A DNA stretch of 64,000 nt from Pseudomonas oryzihabitans (GCF_007665395.1 NZ_VDND01000007.1:1-64000), one strand, 5' to 3'; numbered from the stretch's first letter, positions 51,782 to 61,908 are shown. The notes: a model not told the origin generated them from the sequence alone. Numbers and translations are program-made.

Positions 51782-54700
51782 TCAGCGGGGATGGTTTTCC
51801 CGCGACTCTTCACGCTTGCGGTCGAGTTCGGACTGAGCGGACTCGTCCTCCTTCGCTACGTCGGTCTTGTGGATCTCGTCGCCTGCCGGCTCCGTGCTGG
51901 CCGGGGCGGCAGGGGCTGCCTCTTCCTGCATGGGGCTCGGTGCGAGCTCGGCGGGTTGTTCCACCACGATAGGCGCCGATTCCGCTTCGGCGGCAGGCGT
52001 GACCTCGGCCACCGGAGTGGGCTCGGACTCGACTACCGGTTGCGGCTCGAGGGTGCCTACCGCTGCGGTAGCGAAGGTTTCCTCGGTTTCGGCGATGGCG
52101 CCCAGGGCCGGTGCCGGCACTGCCTGCTCCGGCTGCTCAGCCTGCTTGGCGCGAGCGGCGGCCTCGGCTTCGCGGGCCAGGCGCTCACGGCGGCGACGCT
52201 CGCGCGGGTCGTTGGAGGCGCGGCCGGCCGCCGATTCCGCGGTCTCGGTCTCGACCGGTTCAGCGGGGGTGGGGGCGGGGGTCGCTACCGGAGCGACCTG
52301 CTCGGCGACCGGCGTGGTGATTTCCACCTCCTGGTGCGGCGCACGCTCGTCCTGCAGCTGGCTCACGGTAGGGGTAAGGATTTCCGGCTGGGCGGGCGCA
52401 TCGGCGGCCGGCTGCTCCGCCGGAGTTTCCGGAGTGGCAGTGACGGCGCTTTCCACGGTCGGTGCCGCGTCCTGCTGGTGAGCGTCGCGTACCTCTTCCT
52501 GGGTCGCGATGGCGGTTACGCTCTCGCTGACCACCACGGCGGTACCCAGGGCGACGGCGGCCGGCGCGACAGTGGCGTCGGTGCCTGCAGCGTTCTGCTC
52601 TTCGTCTTCGATGAAGTTGCCGTTGGCGTCACGCTGACGCTCGCGACGGTTGCTGCGACGACGCTGGCCGCGGGAACGACGGCGGGGACGCTCTTCGCCT
52701 TCTTCCAGCTCCTCGTTGCCTTCCAGCACCTCTTCTTCGTTCAGCTCTTCGGCGGTGGCCGCTGCCTGACGCTCTTCGCGGGCCTTGCGTTCTTCTCGCG
52801 GCTGACGCTCTTCGCGGGGCTTGCGCTCCTCACGGGGCTGGCGCTCCTCGCGAGCCGGGCGTTCCTCGGCGCTCACGTGCGCTTCGCCAGGTTGACGCTC
52901 TTCACGGGGCTGACGCTCTTCGCGAGCGGCACGCTCCTCACGGGGTTGGCGTTCCTCGCGCGGCTGACGCTCTTCACGCGGCTGGCGCTCTTCGCGAGCG
53001 GCGCGTTCCTCGCGGGGTTGACGCTCCTCACGCGGCTGGCGCTCTTCGCGCGGCTGACGCTCCTCGCGGGGCTGGCGCTCTTCACGGGTGGCGCGCTCCT
53101 CGCGGGTGGCGCGCTCCTCGCGGGGCTGACGCTCCTCGCGAGCGGGGCGGTCTTCACGAGCCTGACGCTCTTCGCGAGGCTGGCGCTCTTCACGCGGCTT
53201 GCGTTCTTCGCGGGCCGGACGCTCGCTGCGTTCGCCACGGTCGGCGCGCGGCTGGCGTTCTTCGCGCGGCTTGCGCTCGTCGTCACGACGGCCTTCGCGG
53301 CGGCGATTCTGCTGGCGGCCATTGCGACGCTCGTCCTGGCGGCGCTGCTCGTCGCTGCTCTTGGCGGCTTCCGGGGTGGCGACGGTCTTGTCGGCCAACG
53401 GCTGCTCCTCGGTCTTGCCGGCGAACAGGCTGACCAGGGACTTGACCAGGCCCTTGAACAGATTGGGCTCGGCTACCGGCTTGGCGGGTGCGGTGGCGAT
53501 GGGAGCCACGACCTCGGCGGTCACCGGCGTGGGCGCTGGGGCGCGCTCGGGCGCTACCTTCACCGCGGCTTCCTGGCGGACCAGGGTGCGGGTCGAGCTG
53601 ACCGGCAGCACTTCCTCGGCTTCGGTATTGGCCATCTCGTAGCTGGACTGGCTGTTCAGCAGCTCGGGATTGTCGTCACGCAGACGCTGCACTTCGAAGT
53701 GCGGGGTCTCGATGTGGTCGTCCGGCAGGATGATGATGCGCACGCGGGTGCGCAGCTCGATCTTGGTGATGCTGTTGCGCTTCTCGTTGAGCAGGAAGGA
53801 CGCGACCTGGATGGGCACGTGGGCACGCACCTCGGCGGTGCGATCCTTCAGGGCTTCTTCTTCGATCAGGCGCAGGATCGCCAGCGACAGGGATTCCACG
53901 TCGCGGATGATGCCCTGGCCGTTGCAACGGGGGCAGACGATGCCGCTGGTTTCACGCAGGGAAGGGCGCAGGCGCTGGCGGGACATCTCCAGCAGGCCGA
54001 AGCGCGAGATGCGCCCGATCTGCACGCGGGCACGGTCGGCTTCCAGGGCTTCGCGGACGCGATCTTCCACGGCGCGCTGGTTCTTCACCGGAGTCATGTC
54101 GATGAAGTCGATGACGATCAGGCCGCCGATGTCGCGCAGGCGCAGCTGGCGGGCGATTTCCTCGGCCGCTTCCAGGTTGGTCTGCAGGGCGGTTTCTTCG
54201 ATGTCGCCACCCTTGGTGGCGCGCGCCGAGTTGATGTCGATGGACACCAGGGCCTCGGTGGGGTCGATGACGATGGAACCACCGGACGGCAGCTTCACTT
54301 CACGCTGGAAGGCGGTCTCGATCTGGCTTTCGATCTGGAAGCGATTGAACAGCGGGACGCTGTCCTGGTACAGCTTGATCTTGCTGGCGTACTGCGGCAT
54401 CACCTGGCGGATGAAGCTCAGGGCTTCTTCCTGGGCTTCGACGCTGTCGACCAGGACTTCGCCGATGTCCTGGCGCAGGTAGTCGCGGATGGCGCGGATG
54501 ATGACGTTGCTTTCCTGATAGATCAGGAAGGGACCCTTGCGCTCGCCCGAGGCTTCGGTGATGGCGGACCAGAGTTGCAGCAGGTAGTCGAGGTCCCACT
54601 GCAGCTCTTCGGTGCTGCGGCCTAGGCCGGCGGTGCGCACGATCAGGCCCATGTCGCCCGGGGCGTCCAGGCCGTTCAGGGCTTCGCGCAGTTCGTTGCG

Positions 54701-55135
54701 CTCCTCACCCTCGATGCGGCGGGAGATGCCGCCGGCGCGGGGATTGTTAGGCATCAGCACCAGGTAGCGACCGGCGAGGCTGATGAAGGTGGTCAGGGCG
54801 GCGCCCTTGTTGCCGCGCTCTTCCTTCTCGACCTGGACGACTACTTCCTGGCCTTCGGAGAGCACTTCCTTGATGTTGACCCGGCCTTCCGGGTTCTTCT
54901 TGAAGTACTCCCGGGAGATTTCCTTCAGCGGGAGGAAGCCGTGGCGATCGGCGCCGAAGTCGACGAAGGCGGCTTCCAGGCTGGGCTCGATGCGGGTGAT
55001 GCGGCCTTTGTAGATGTTGGCCTTCTTCTGTTCGCGGGCACCGGACTCGATGTCCAGGTCAAACAGGCGTTGACCGTCGACCAGGGCAACCCGCAATTCC
55101 TCGGGCTGGGTCGCGTTGATGAGCATTCTCTTCAT
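51782..55135 (-). CDS. rne: ribonuclease E
   Basis: A 1117-residue endoribonuclease, the scaffold of the RNA degradosome. The N-terminal half is standard: S1 domain (about 35-125), the catalytic Asp pair in [11 protein letters not shown] (about 300) and LIVIDFIDM (about 345), and the zinc-link CPRCNGQG (about 404). The C-terminal half is disordered, with an RNA-binding Arg-rich block at about 590-800 made of many EERQPRE-type repeats, then a long Ala/Pro/Glu/Val stretch for partner binding. It is divergent from rluC with an unusually long leader, probably used for autoregulation. Confidence 0.98.
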   Translation of the reverse strand: MKRMLINATQPEELRVALVDGQRLFDLDIESGAREQKKANIYKGRITRIEPSLEAAFVDFGADRHGFLPLKEISREYFKKNPEGRVNIKEVLSEGQEVVVQVEKEERGNKGAALTTFISLAGRYLVLMPNNPRAGGISRRIEGEERNELREALNGLDAPGDMGLIVRTAGLGRSTEELQWDLDYLLQLWSAITEASGERKGPFLIYQESNVIIRAIRDYLRQDIGEVLVDSVEAQEEALSFIRQVMPQYASKIKLYQDSVPLFNRFQIESQIETAFQREVKLPSGGSIVIDPTEALVSIDINSARATKGGDIEETALQTNLEAAEEIARQLRLRDIGGLIVIDFIDMTPVKNQRAVEDRVREALEADRARVQIGRISRFGLLEMSRQRLRPSLRETSGIVCPRCNGQGIIRDVESLSLAILRLIEEEALKDRTAEVRAHVPIQVASFLLNEKRNSITKIELRTRVRIIILPDDHIETPHFEVQRLRDDNPELLNSQSSYEMANTEAEEVLPVSSTRTLVRQEAAVKVAPERAPAPTPVTAEVVAPIATAPAKPVAEPNLFKGLVKSLVSLFAGKTEEQPLADKTVATPEAAKSSDEQRRQDERRNGRQQNRRREGRRDDERKPREERQPRADRGERSERPAREERKPREERQPREERQAREDRPAREERQPREERATREERATREERQPREERQPREERQPREERQPREERAAREERQPREERQPREERQPREERAAREERQPREERQPGEAHVSAEERPAREERQPREERKPREERQPREERKAREERQAAATAEELNEEEVLEGNEELEEGEERPRRRSRGQRRRSNRRERQRDANGNFIEDEEQNAAGTDATVAPAAVALGTAVVVSESVTAIATQEEVRDAHQQDAAPTVESAVTATPETPAEQPAADAPAQPEILTPTVSQLQDERAPHQEVEITTPVAEQVAPVATPAPTPAEPVETETAESAAGRASNDPRERRRRERLAREAEAAARAKQAEQPEQAVPAPALGAIAETEETFATAAVGTLEPQPVVESEPTPVAEVTPAAEAESAPIVVEQPAELAPSPMQEEAAPAAPASTEPAGDEIHKTDVAKEDESAQSELDRKREESRENHPR

Positions 55136-55785
55136 GTAATACCACTACGTTCCGGGCTCTCGGCCCGCGTGGTGGCAACAGGATTCAGGAGAAGGGTGCA
55201 TGGGGTCGTATCGAAGCCGGTATGGATCCGGCCTTCGTGTCCAGCAGCAGGCCCGGGGGCGTGCCGCGACTACGTCTCCTGCAGGCGCTTGAGCGACTGC
55301 CGTTGCAGCTCCACAGGAGGAGGAATCAACCAGGCATGGTGCGGGCGTGACAGCCGAAAGGCTCGGGCAGCCGGGTCGTCGCGGGATTCGTGTCAGGTGT
55401 CGCTCGGTTGGAGCATCGGCCGTTGGCCTTGAGGCTTCCACCTGCGATCGTCACCTTGGCCGAAGCTGGGCGCGAAGCGGGCTGCAGGCGTACTGTCAGG
55501 CTACGCGATACGCTGGTTGTGCATCTCCATCCTGCACACAATCTTCAGGAATCAGGTGCCGCCCGCGAGGTCCGGAGCGGTTGTCGTTTTACAGCTGGCA
55601 CCCTGGGTGCCGCTGCCTTGGTTACCAGGCGGATCGCAGCTCGCCACTCACCCCCTTGGGCAGAGTCGGCAATCTGCTGGACGGCCAGACGTCCAGTGAC
55701 TATTGCATTTGCAGCCTATATTCGCGGGCGGAATCGACGGCCTCGCGAGCGGTGCCATCCAGACAGGACTGATAACCGCCTCCGG
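55136..55785 (-). ncRNA. long rne 5' untranslated leader
   Basis: About 640 bases between the rne start and a good minus-strand promoter contain no convincing gene; the short frames have random composition. In enterobacteria the rne leader is structured and lets RNase E destroy its own mRNA, and a Pseudomonas rne leader motif (rne-II) has been described. This leader is long enough for the same role. I can see GC-rich foldback segments (for example around 55150-55175) but cannot confirm the motif by eye. Confidence 0.6.
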
Positions 55786-55814
55786 ACTATAGCAGCAAGC
55801 TTTAAGTGCTTCAA
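55786..55814 (-). promoter_or_regulatory. rne promoter
   Basis: Read on the minus strand: TTGAAG (55809-55814), a 17-base spacer and TATAGT (55786-55791). It is a near-consensus sigma-70 promoter for rne. It overlaps the region just upstream of the rluC -10, so the two may interfere. Confidence 0.75.
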
Positions 55815-55826
55815 ATCAGGGAAAAT

Positions 55827-55835
55827 TGCTATCAT
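55827..55835 (+). promoter_or_regulatory. rluC extended -10 element
   Basis: TGCTATCAT is an extended -10 (TG-n-TATCAT) that ends 6 bases before the rluC ATG, placing the expected transcript start on or next to the start codon. No good -35 is present, as is usual for extended -10 promoters. Confidence 0.5.
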
Positions 55836-55841
55836 CCGCCG

Positions 55842-56795
55842 ATGACTAAGCCTCCTTCTCCCAGCACCGGCGTTCAACTGCTCGATGTGCCCGCCGACTA
55901 TGCCGGCCAGCGTATCGACAACTTCCTGCGTACCCAGCTCAAGGGTGCGCCCAAGACCCTCATCTATCGCATCCTGCGCAAGGGCGAGGTACGGGTGAAC
56001 AAGGGCCGCATCAAGCCCGACTACCGCCTGCAGGCCGGCGACCAGGTGCGGGTGCCGCCGCTACGGCTGTCCGAGCCGGACGAGCCGGCACCCCTGGCCA
56101 AGGGGCTGCTCGAGCGCCTGGAGGCGTCCATCGTCCACGAGGACAAGACGCTCATCGTCATCAACAAGCCGGCGGGTATCGCCGTGCACGGGGGCAGCGG
56201 CCTGTCCGGCGGGGTCATCGAGGTCTTCCGCCAGTTGCGCCCCGACGCCCGCGACATCGAATTGGTCCATCGCCTGGACCGGGACACCTCCGGACTGCTG
56301 ATGATCGCCAAGAAGCGCAGCATGCTGAGGTTCCTGCACGAGGCGCTGCGCGGCGATGGCGTCGACAAGCGTTATCACGCCCTGGTGCGCGGCCACTGGC
56401 CGGCAGCAAAGAAGAAGATCAGCGCACCCCTGCTGAAGAACACCCTCAGGTCCGGCGAGCGCATGGTCGAGGTCAATGACGAAGGCAAGGAGGCGCTCAC
56501 CGAATTCCGCGTGCTGCGGCGCTATGGCGAATTCGCCACCCTGGTCGAGGCGCGGCCGGTGACCGGGCGTACCCACCAGATCCGCGTCCATGCCCGCCAC
56601 GCCGGGCATGCCATCGCCGGCGATCCCAAGTATGGCGACGAGGACTTCTCCCAGGAGATCCGCGACCTGGGCGGCAAGCGACTGTTCCTGCATTCGGCGA
56701 GTCTGGTGATTCCGCTGCCCGAGGGCGGCGAGCTGCGTCTCGAGGCGCCGGTCGACAGTACCTGGAGCCAGACGCTGGAGCGGCTGGATGCCTGA
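55842..56795 (+). CDS. rluC: 23S rRNA pseudouridine synthase RluC
   Basis: A 317-residue enzyme that makes pseudouridines at 955, 2504 and 2580 of 23S rRNA. An N-terminal S4 domain (about 20-75; [21 protein letters not shown]) precedes the catalytic domain with Asp in [18 protein letters not shown] (about 147). The ATG at 55842 matches homologues; no ribosome-binding site precedes it. Its end overlaps the HAD gene by 8 bases. Divergent from rne, the normal order in pseudomonads. Confidence 0.95.
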   Translation: MTKPPSPSTGVQLLDVPADYAGQRIDNFLRTQLKGAPKTLIYRILRKGEVRVNKGRIKPDYRLQAGDQVRVPPLRLSEPDEPAPLAKGLLERLEASIVHEDKTLIVINKPAGIAVHGGSGLSGGVIEVFRQLRPDARDIELVHRLDRDTSGLLMIAKKRSMLRFLHEALRGDGVDKRYHALVRGHWPAAKKKISAPLLKNTLRSGERMVEVNDEGKEALTEFRVLRRYGEFATLVEARPVTGRTHQIRVHARHAGHAIAGDPKYGDEDFSQEIRDLGGKRLFLHSASLVIPLPEGGELRLEAPVDSTWSQTLERLDA

Positions 56796-57474
56796 TTACC
56801 AGCTGCTGATCTTCGACTGGGACGGCACCCTGGCGGACTCCATCGGCCGCATCGTCGCGGTGATGCACGTGGCCGCCGAGCAGCTGGGGCTGCCGCCCCG
56901 CAGCGACGTGGCCATCAAGGGCATAATCGGCCTGGAGCTGGTCGCGGCGATCCAGACCCTCTATCCGCACCTGGTGACCCCGGCCCAGATCGAAGGCTTT
57001 CGCGACGCCTACAGCGCCGAATTCGTGCGCCGCGAGCAGGAGGCGTCGCCCTTGTTTCCCGGCGTGCTCGAAGGCCTGCAGCGCTTTCGCGCCCAGGGCT
57101 ATCAGCTGGCCGTGGCGACCGGCAAGAGCCGCCGGGGTCTCGCCCGCTCGCTGCAGCAGCATGGCCTGGGCGACTTCTTCGATATCACCCGCTGCGCCGA
57201 CGAGACGGCCGGCAAGCCGGATCCGCAGATGGTGCAGGAGATCCTCGCCCATTGCGGCGTGACGCCGGCGCGGGCGCTGCTGGTGGGCGACGCGGTGTTC
57301 GACCTGGAAATGGCGCGGCGGGCGGGGGTCGCGGCGGTGGGCGCAGCCTACGGTGCCCAGCCGGCGGAGGTCCTCAGGGATTTCGGGCCGCGCCTGATGA
57401 TCGAAGCGTTCACGGACCTGGCGCTGTGGCTGGGTGACAATGATGTGGTCAGGAGTGAGGCAGGGCATGGCTGA
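56788..57474 (+). CDS. HAD-family hydrolase, phosphoglycolate phosphatase-like
   Basis: A 228-residue HAD subfamily IA hydrolase. Motif I is [10 protein letters not shown] (Asp10 and Asp12), motif II is VATGKSRRG (about 110), motif III is Lys in AGKPDPQM (about 143) and motif IV is [11 protein letters not shown]. All catalytic residues are present. It overlaps both rluC and sppA by 8 bases, so the three are translated together. The substrate is uncertain; phosphoglycolate or another small phosphate ester is possible. Confidence 0.9.
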   Translation: MPDYQLLIFDWDGTLADSIGRIVAVMHVAAEQLGLPPRSDVAIKGIIGLELVAAIQTLYPHLVTPAQIEGFRDAYSAEFVRREQEASPLFPGVLEGLQRFRAQGYQLAVATGKSRRGLARSLQQHGLGDFFDITRCADETAGKPDPQMVQEILAHCGVTPARALLVGDAVFDLEMARRAGVAAVGAAYGAQPAEVLRDFGPRLMIEAFTDLALWLGDNDVVRSEAGHG

Positions 57475-58459
57475 CGAGTGGAAGGAAGACAGCGGGCGTG
57501 CGCGCCCGGCGGACGACAAGACCTGGGCCCTGATCGAGAAGACCATGCTCGCCAGTGTGCGCGAGCAGCGGCGGGCGCGGCGCTGGGGCATCTTTTTCAA
57601 GCTGCTGACCTTCGCCTACCTGATCGTGATGCTGGTGCTGTTCACGCCCCTGCTGTCGCTGGGCAAGAAGGGTGGGGTGACCGAGTCCGGCGCCCATACC
57701 GCGCTGATCGAACTCAAGGGCGTGATCGCCGACGACGAGAAGGCCAGTGCCGACAATGTGGTCACGGCGCTGCGCAAGGCCTTCGACGACAGCAATACCC
57801 GCGGCGTAGTGCTGCGCATCAACAGTCCGGGTGGCAGCCCGGTGCAGTCCGGCTACATCTATGACGAGATCAAGCGCCTGCGTGGCCTGCATCCGGACAT
57901 CAAGTTGTATGCGGTGATCGCCGACCTGGGCGCCTCCGGCGCCTACTACGTGGCGAGCGCAGCCGATGCCATCTATGCCGACAAGGCCAGCCTGGTGGGC
58001 TCCATCGGCGTCACGGCGGCCTCCTTCGGCTTCGTTGGCACCATGGACAAGCTGGGCGTGGAGCGGCGGGTCTATACCTCCGGCGAGCACAAGGCCTTCC
58101 TCGATCCCTTCCAGCCGCAGAAGCCCGAGGAAACCCGCTTCTGGCAGCAGGTGCTGGACACCACCCACCAGCAGTTCATCGACAGCGTCAAGAAGGGTCG
58201 CGGCGACCGGCTGAAGGTCGAGGGCCATCCGGAGTTGTTCTCCGGGCTGGTCTGGTCCGGCGAACAGGCCCTGGGGCTGGGGCTGATCGACGGTCTCGGC
58301 AGTACCAGCTATGTCGCCCGCGAGGTGATCAAGGAAGAGCGCCTGGTGGACTACACCCAGGAAGACTCACCCTTCGATCGCTTCGCCAAGCGCCTCGGTG
58401 CCAGCGTCGCCGAGCGCCTCGCCCTCTACATGGGGTGGCAGGGGCCGACCCTGCGCTGA
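57467..58459 (+). CDS. sppA: signal peptide peptidase SppA, short type
   Basis: A 330-residue S49 serine protease with one membrane helix (about 41-63). The catalytic dyad is Ser157 in LGASGAYYVA and Lys209 in SGEHKAFLDPF, 52 residues apart as in the short Bacillus SppA. INSPGGSPVQSGYIYDEI is the conserved oxyanion segment. The ATG at 57467 gives the family start. It is the last gene of rluC-HAD-sppA. It breaks down leftover signal peptides in the membrane. Confidence 0.94.
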   Translation: MADEWKEDSGRARPADDKTWALIEKTMLASVREQRRARRWGIFFKLLTFAYLIVMLVLFTPLLSLGKKGGVTESGAHTALIELKGVIADDEKASADNVVTALRKAFDDSNTRGVVLRINSPGGSPVQSGYIYDEIKRLRGLHPDIKLYAVIADLGASGAYYVASAADAIYADKASLVGSIGVTAASFGFVGTMDKLGVERRVYTSGEHKAFLDPFQPQKPEETRFWQQVLDTTHQQFIDSVKKGRGDRLKVEGHPELFSGLVWSGEQALGLGLIDGLGSTSYVAREVIKEERLVDYTQEDSPFDRFAKRLGASVAERLALYMGWQGPTLR

Positions 58460-58480
58460 CGGGTCGTCGCGGCCGGTGAC

Positions 58481-59059
58481 CTAGGGCACCGGCAGTCCCG
58501 CCTCGCGCAGCAGCGCGGCCAGGCGGATGAGGGGGAGGCCGATCAGGCTGGTCGGATCCTCCCCGTGCATGGCCTCGAACAGGGCGATGCCCAAGCCCTC
58601 GGCCTTGAAGCTGCCCGCGCAATTATAGGGTTGCTCGGTCCGCAGGTAGCGGTCGATGGTCGCCGTGTCCAGTCGACGAAACCGCACCTGGAAATCCACC
58701 ACCTCGCTGCGGCATTCGCCGGTGTGGCTATCCAGCAGCGCCAAACCGGTGTGGAACACCAGGGTGCGACCGCTGGCGCGGGCCAGTTGCTCCTGTGCCC
58801 GCTCATGAGTCAGGGGTTTGCCGAGAATCTCGCCGTCGATGGCGGTGGCCTGGTCCGAGCCGATGATCAGGGTCCGTGCCGGTTGGTCCGCCAGGGCAGC
58901 GGCCTTGGCCCGGGCCAGGCGCTCCACCAGCGCCCGGGGACTTTCGCCCGGCAGCGGCGTTTCATCGATATCGGGCGACTGGTGGGTGAAGGGCAGGTAC
59001 AGCCTTTCCAGCAATTGGCGGCGGTAAGGTGAGCTGGAAGCGAGTAGAATAAGAGGCAT
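58481..59059 (-). CDS. maf: Maf-like nucleotide pyrophosphatase, YceF type
   Basis: A 192-residue Maf-family housekeeping pyrophosphatase. LASSSPYRRQLLERL at the start, IDETPLPGESP (about 38), IIGSDQATAIDGEILGKP (about 66) and the later EQPYNCAGSFKAEGLG (about 145) are the YceF group marks, known for 7-methyl-GTP. The ATG at 59059 gives a normal length. It is divergent from yceD, the usual pseudomonad and enteric order. Confidence 0.92.
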   Translation of the reverse strand: MPLILLASSSPYRRQLLERLYLPFTHQSPDIDETPLPGESPRALVERLARAKAAALADQPARTLIIGSDQATAIDGEILGKPLTHERAQEQLARASGRTLVFHTGLALLDSHTGECRSEVVDFQVRFRRLDTATIDRYLRTEQPYNCAGSFKAEGLGIALFEAMHGEDPTSLIGLPLIRLAALLREAGLPVP

Positions 59060-59121
59060 CAGTTTGTTCTCGGGCGAGGTCGACCAGAGGTCGGTCGGCG
59101 TCGCTTCGGGGTTAATTTCCT

Positions 59122-59149
59122 TTGACAGCCGTAAGGCCGTCCCTATAAT
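59122..59149 (+). promoter_or_regulatory. consensus promoter for yceD-rpmF-plsX
   Basis: TTGACA, a 16-base spacer and TATAAT match both sigma-70 consensus hexamers exactly. The -10 ends only 9 bases before the yceD ATG, so the transcript should start about 2-3 bases before the start codon. Confidence 0.88.
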
Positions 59150-59158
59150 GGCGCGCTT

Positions 59159-59686
59159 ATGTTGAATGGGCCAATTCCACCTCAGGTCGATCCTCGCAAA
59201 TTGGCGGATCGCGGCGTCACCCTCAAGGGTGAGCTGCCTCTCGCGAACATGCGGCGTGTCGGCGAGCAGCTCGTGAAGTCCGAAGGCGCGGTAGCCGTCG
59301 TCCTCGACTTCGGGCGTGATCAACAGCGGCAGTTCGTCATCCACGGTGTCCTGGATACCGAGGTCGAGATGATCTGCCAGCGTTGTCTGGAGCCGGCAGT
59401 GCTTCCCATCCACAGCGAATTCGATTTCGCCGTGCTCTGGGAAGGGCAGTCGGCCGATGCCTTGCCACAGGGTTACGATGCCCTGGAGGTTGGCGAAGAT
59501 CCCCTGGATCTGCATAGCCTGGTCGAAGAGGAGCTGTTGCTCGCGCTGCCGATCATTCCCGTGCACCCAGAAGGGGCTTGCCAGCATCCGGAAGGTTTCG
59601 AGGCGCCCGAAGAGCCGGCGGACGAGGAAAAGCGACCCAACCCGTTCAGTGTACTTGCGCAGTTGAAGCGTGACCCAAACGTTTAG
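59159..59686 (+). CDS. yceD: YceD (DUF177) rRNA-accumulation protein
   Basis: A 175-residue DUF177 protein. MLNGPIPPQVDPRKLADRG at the start and the paired cysteines in MICQRCLEPAVLPIHSEF (about 77-93) are conserved. YceD is needed for normal 23S rRNA levels in E. coli. It is followed by rpmF after 10 bases. The start is supported by conservation, although no ribosome-binding site fits between it and the promoter. Confidence 0.92.
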   Translation: MLNGPIPPQVDPRKLADRGVTLKGELPLANMRRVGEQLVKSEGAVAVVLDFGRDQQRQFVIHGVLDTEVEMICQRCLEPAVLPIHSEFDFAVLWEGQSADALPQGYDALEVGEDPLDLHSLVEEELLLALPIIPVHPEGACQHPEGFEAPEEPADEEKRPNPFSVLAQLKRDPNV

Positions 59687-59696
59687 GAGTTAAATC

Positions 59697-59879
59697 ATGG
59701 CTGTTCAGCAGAACAAAAAATCCCGTTCCGCTCGCGACATGCGTCGTTCGCACGACGCCCTCGAAGCGAACGCCCTGTCCGTGGAAAAGAGCACCGGTGA
59801 AGTTCACCTGCGCCACCACGTGTCGCCCGACGGTTTCTACCGCGGTCGCAAAGTGATCGACAAGGGTTCCGACGAGTAA
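59697..59879 (+). CDS. rpmF: 50S ribosomal protein L32
   Basis: A 60-residue L32. [20 protein letters not shown] and the C-terminal GFYRGRKVI are family marks. It lacks the zinc-binding cysteines of some L32 types, as is usual in pseudomonads. AGGAG lies 7 bases before the ATG. It is between yceD and plsX. Confidence 0.97.
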   Translation: MAVQQNKKSRSARDMRRSHDALEANALSVEKSTGEVHLRHHVSPDGFYRGRKVIDKGSDE

Positions 59880-59885
59880 TCCTCG

Positions 59886-60875
59886 ATCGAAACCGTCATC
59901 GCGATCGATGCAATGGGCGGGGACTTCGGTCCCCGCTGCATTGTTCCTGCTTCACTCCGCGCGCTCGCGCGTTTCCCCGCCCTAAGTCTTCTCCTCTGTG
60001 GTCAGCGCGACGCCCTGTCGGCCTGGTCACCGCCCGCTTCACTCGCCAACCGCCTGCATTTCGACTACGTCGACTCCGCCGTAGGGCCCGATGAGCGCCC
60101 CGCCAGCGTCGTGCGCAGCCGTGCCCGCACCTCCATGCATGCCGCCCTGGACGCGGTCCGGCAGGGGCGTGCCCAGGGCTGCCTGAGCGCCGGCAATACC
60201 GGGGCCTGGATGGCGCTCGCCCGATCCCTGCTCGGCACGCTGCCGGAGATCGACCGGCCCGCCATGATGTCGGCGCTGCCCGGCCGGGGCGAGCACCAGA
60301 CGCTGCTGCTCGATCTCGGTGCCAATCTCGATAGCTCGGCCGAACAACTGCTGCAGTTCGCCTATCTGGGCGCGGGCGCGGCCCAGGCGCGTGGCCTGGC
60401 GCGGCCGCGGGTGGCCCTGCTCAACGTCGGGCGCGAGCCGGGCAAAGGAACGCCGGTGATCCAGGAGGCCGCGCGCCGGCTCGCCGAGAGTCGCACCTTC
60501 GACTTCATCGGCTTCGTCGAGGGCAGCGATCTCTACGCCGCGGCAGCGGACGTGGTGGTCTGCGATGGCTTCACCGGCAACGCCGTGCTCAAGTCCGGCG
60601 AGGCGCTGCTGCGCCTGCTGGTCGAGCGCAGCGGCACGACCTCGCGGCTCGAGCGCTGGCTGCTGCAGCCCTGGCTGGCTCGGCGCTTCCGCCACTGGGA
60701 TCCGGAGCTGCGCAATGGCGCGAGCTTCCTCGGCCTCAATGCGGTGGTGGTGAAGAGCCATGGCGCGGCAGGCGAAGTCGGTCTCGTTCAGGCCATCGAG
60801 CGCGCCCTGCGCGACGTGGAGACTGATCTCCCCGGCCGGATCCGGTTAAACTTGGCGGCTCTGAAAGCGGTGTGA
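59886..60875 (+). CDS. plsX: phosphate acyltransferase PlsX
   Basis: PlsX turns acyl-ACP into acyl-phosphate for phospholipid synthesis. The body is typical: AMGGDFGPRCIVPASLRAL at the start, GCLSAGNTGAWMALA, LLLDLGANLDSSAEQL and VVCDGFTGNAVLKSGE. The first strand VIAIDA, conserved in the family, is encoded before the first ATG (59913), but between the rpmF stop (59877) and that ATG there is no ATG, GTG or TTG in frame. Either an ATC at 59886 starts translation (about 329 residues) or the protein begins at 59913 and lacks that strand. A short-range error in the sequence is a third choice. Confidence 0.88.
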   Translation: METVIAIDAMGGDFGPRCIVPASLRALARFPALSLLLCGQRDALSAWSPPASLANRLHFDYVDSAVGPDERPASVVRSRARTSMHAALDAVRQGRAQGCLSAGNTGAWMALARSLLGTLPEIDRPAMMSALPGRGEHQTLLLDLGANLDSSAEQLLQFAYLGAGAAQARGLARPRVALLNVGREPGKGTPVIQEAARRLAESRTFDFIGFVEGSDLYAAAADVVVCDGFTGNAVLKSGEALLRLLVERSGTTSRLERWLLQPWLARRFRHWDPELRNGASFLGLNAVVVKSHGAAGEVGLVQAIERALRDVETDLPGRIRLNLAALKAV

Positions 60876-60957
60876 CCGACCGGTCGACACCGACATCTCA
60901 GTCTGTCAGTGGCGAAACAGCGTGTTCGCCCGCAATGGACCCACAAGAGACCTGCCT

Positions 60958-61893
60958 ATGTCTGCCTCTCTCGCTTTCGTCTTTCCCGGCCAGGGTTCCC
61001 AAGCCTTGGGCATGCTGGGCGAGCTGGCCACGCACCATGCGCTGATCGGTGAAACCTTCGCGGAAGCCTCCGCCGTGCTCGGCTACGACCTCTGGGCGCT
61101 GACCCAGCAGGGCCCGCAGGAGTCGCTCAACCAGACCGACCGTACCCAGCCCGCCATCCTGACCGCCTCCATCGCGCTGTGGCGGCTGTGGCTGGCCGAA
61201 GGCGGCGCCAAGCCGACCTATGTCGCCGGGCACAGCCTGGGCGAGTACTCGGCGCTGGTCGCTGCCGGTAGCCTGCCGTTCGCCGAGGCGGTCCGCCTGG
61301 TGGCGCGTCGCGGCGAGCTGATGCAGCAAGCCGTGCCGGCCGGGCAGGGCGGCATGGCCGCCATCCTCGGTCTGGAAGACGCCCAGGTGCTGACCGCCTG
61401 CGCCGAGGCGGCCCAGGGTGAGGTGGTCAGTGCCGTCAACTTCAACGCCCCGGGTCAGGTGGTGATCGCCGGTGCCGCGGCCGCCGTGGAACGCGCCATC
61501 GAGGCCTGCAAGGCGCTGGGCGCCAAGCGCGCCGTGGCCCTGCCGGTCAGCGTGCCGTCGCACTGCGAACTCATGCGCCCGGCGGCCGAGCGCTTCGCCG
61601 AGGACGTGCGTGGCTGCACCTGGAGCCAGCCCGAGATCCCGGTGGTGCAGAACGTCAATGCCGGCGTCAACACCGAGCTGGCCAGCCTCCAGCAGGACCT
61701 GCTGGCCCAGCTGTACAGCCCGGTACGCTGGGTCGAGTCCGTCCAGTACCTGGCCGCCCAGGGCATCACTCACCTGGTGGAGTGCGGCCCGGGCAAGGTC
61801 CTGGCCGGCCTGAACAAGAGATGCGTCAAGGGCGTGGAAACGCTGCCCCTGGATACCCCCGACGCCTTCGCCGCCGCCCGCGCGGCTTTTTGA
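60958..61893 (+). CDS. fabD: malonyl-CoA-ACP transacylase
   Basis: A 311-residue FabD that loads malonyl groups on ACP for fatty acid elongation. The active Ser is Ser93 in GHSLGEYSALVAAG, His202 in PVSVPSHCELM, and PGQGSQALGM opens the protein. The ATG at 60958 is the family start. It is followed by fabG after 15 bases. Confidence 0.97.
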   Translation: MSASLAFVFPGQGSQALGMLGELATHHALIGETFAEASAVLGYDLWALTQQGPQESLNQTDRTQPAILTASIALWRLWLAEGGAKPTYVAGHSLGEYSALVAAGSLPFAEAVRLVARRGELMQQAVPAGQGGMAAILGLEDAQVLTACAEAAQGEVVSAVNFNAPGQVVIAGAAAAVERAIEACKALGAKRAVALPVSVPSHCELMRPAAERFAEDVRGCTWSQPEIPVVQNVNAGVNTELASLQQDLLAQLYSPVRWVESVQYLAAQGITHLVECGPGKVLAGLNKRCVKGVETLPLDTPDAFAAARAAF

Positions 61894-61908
61894 ATCGAGG
61901 AACACGAG

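Noticed and set aside
51707..54625. 972-codon plus-strand frame opposite rne
   Set aside because: It is an artefact of high GC and the repeat-rich rne sequence; the composition is unlike a real protein and the minus-strand rne is certain.
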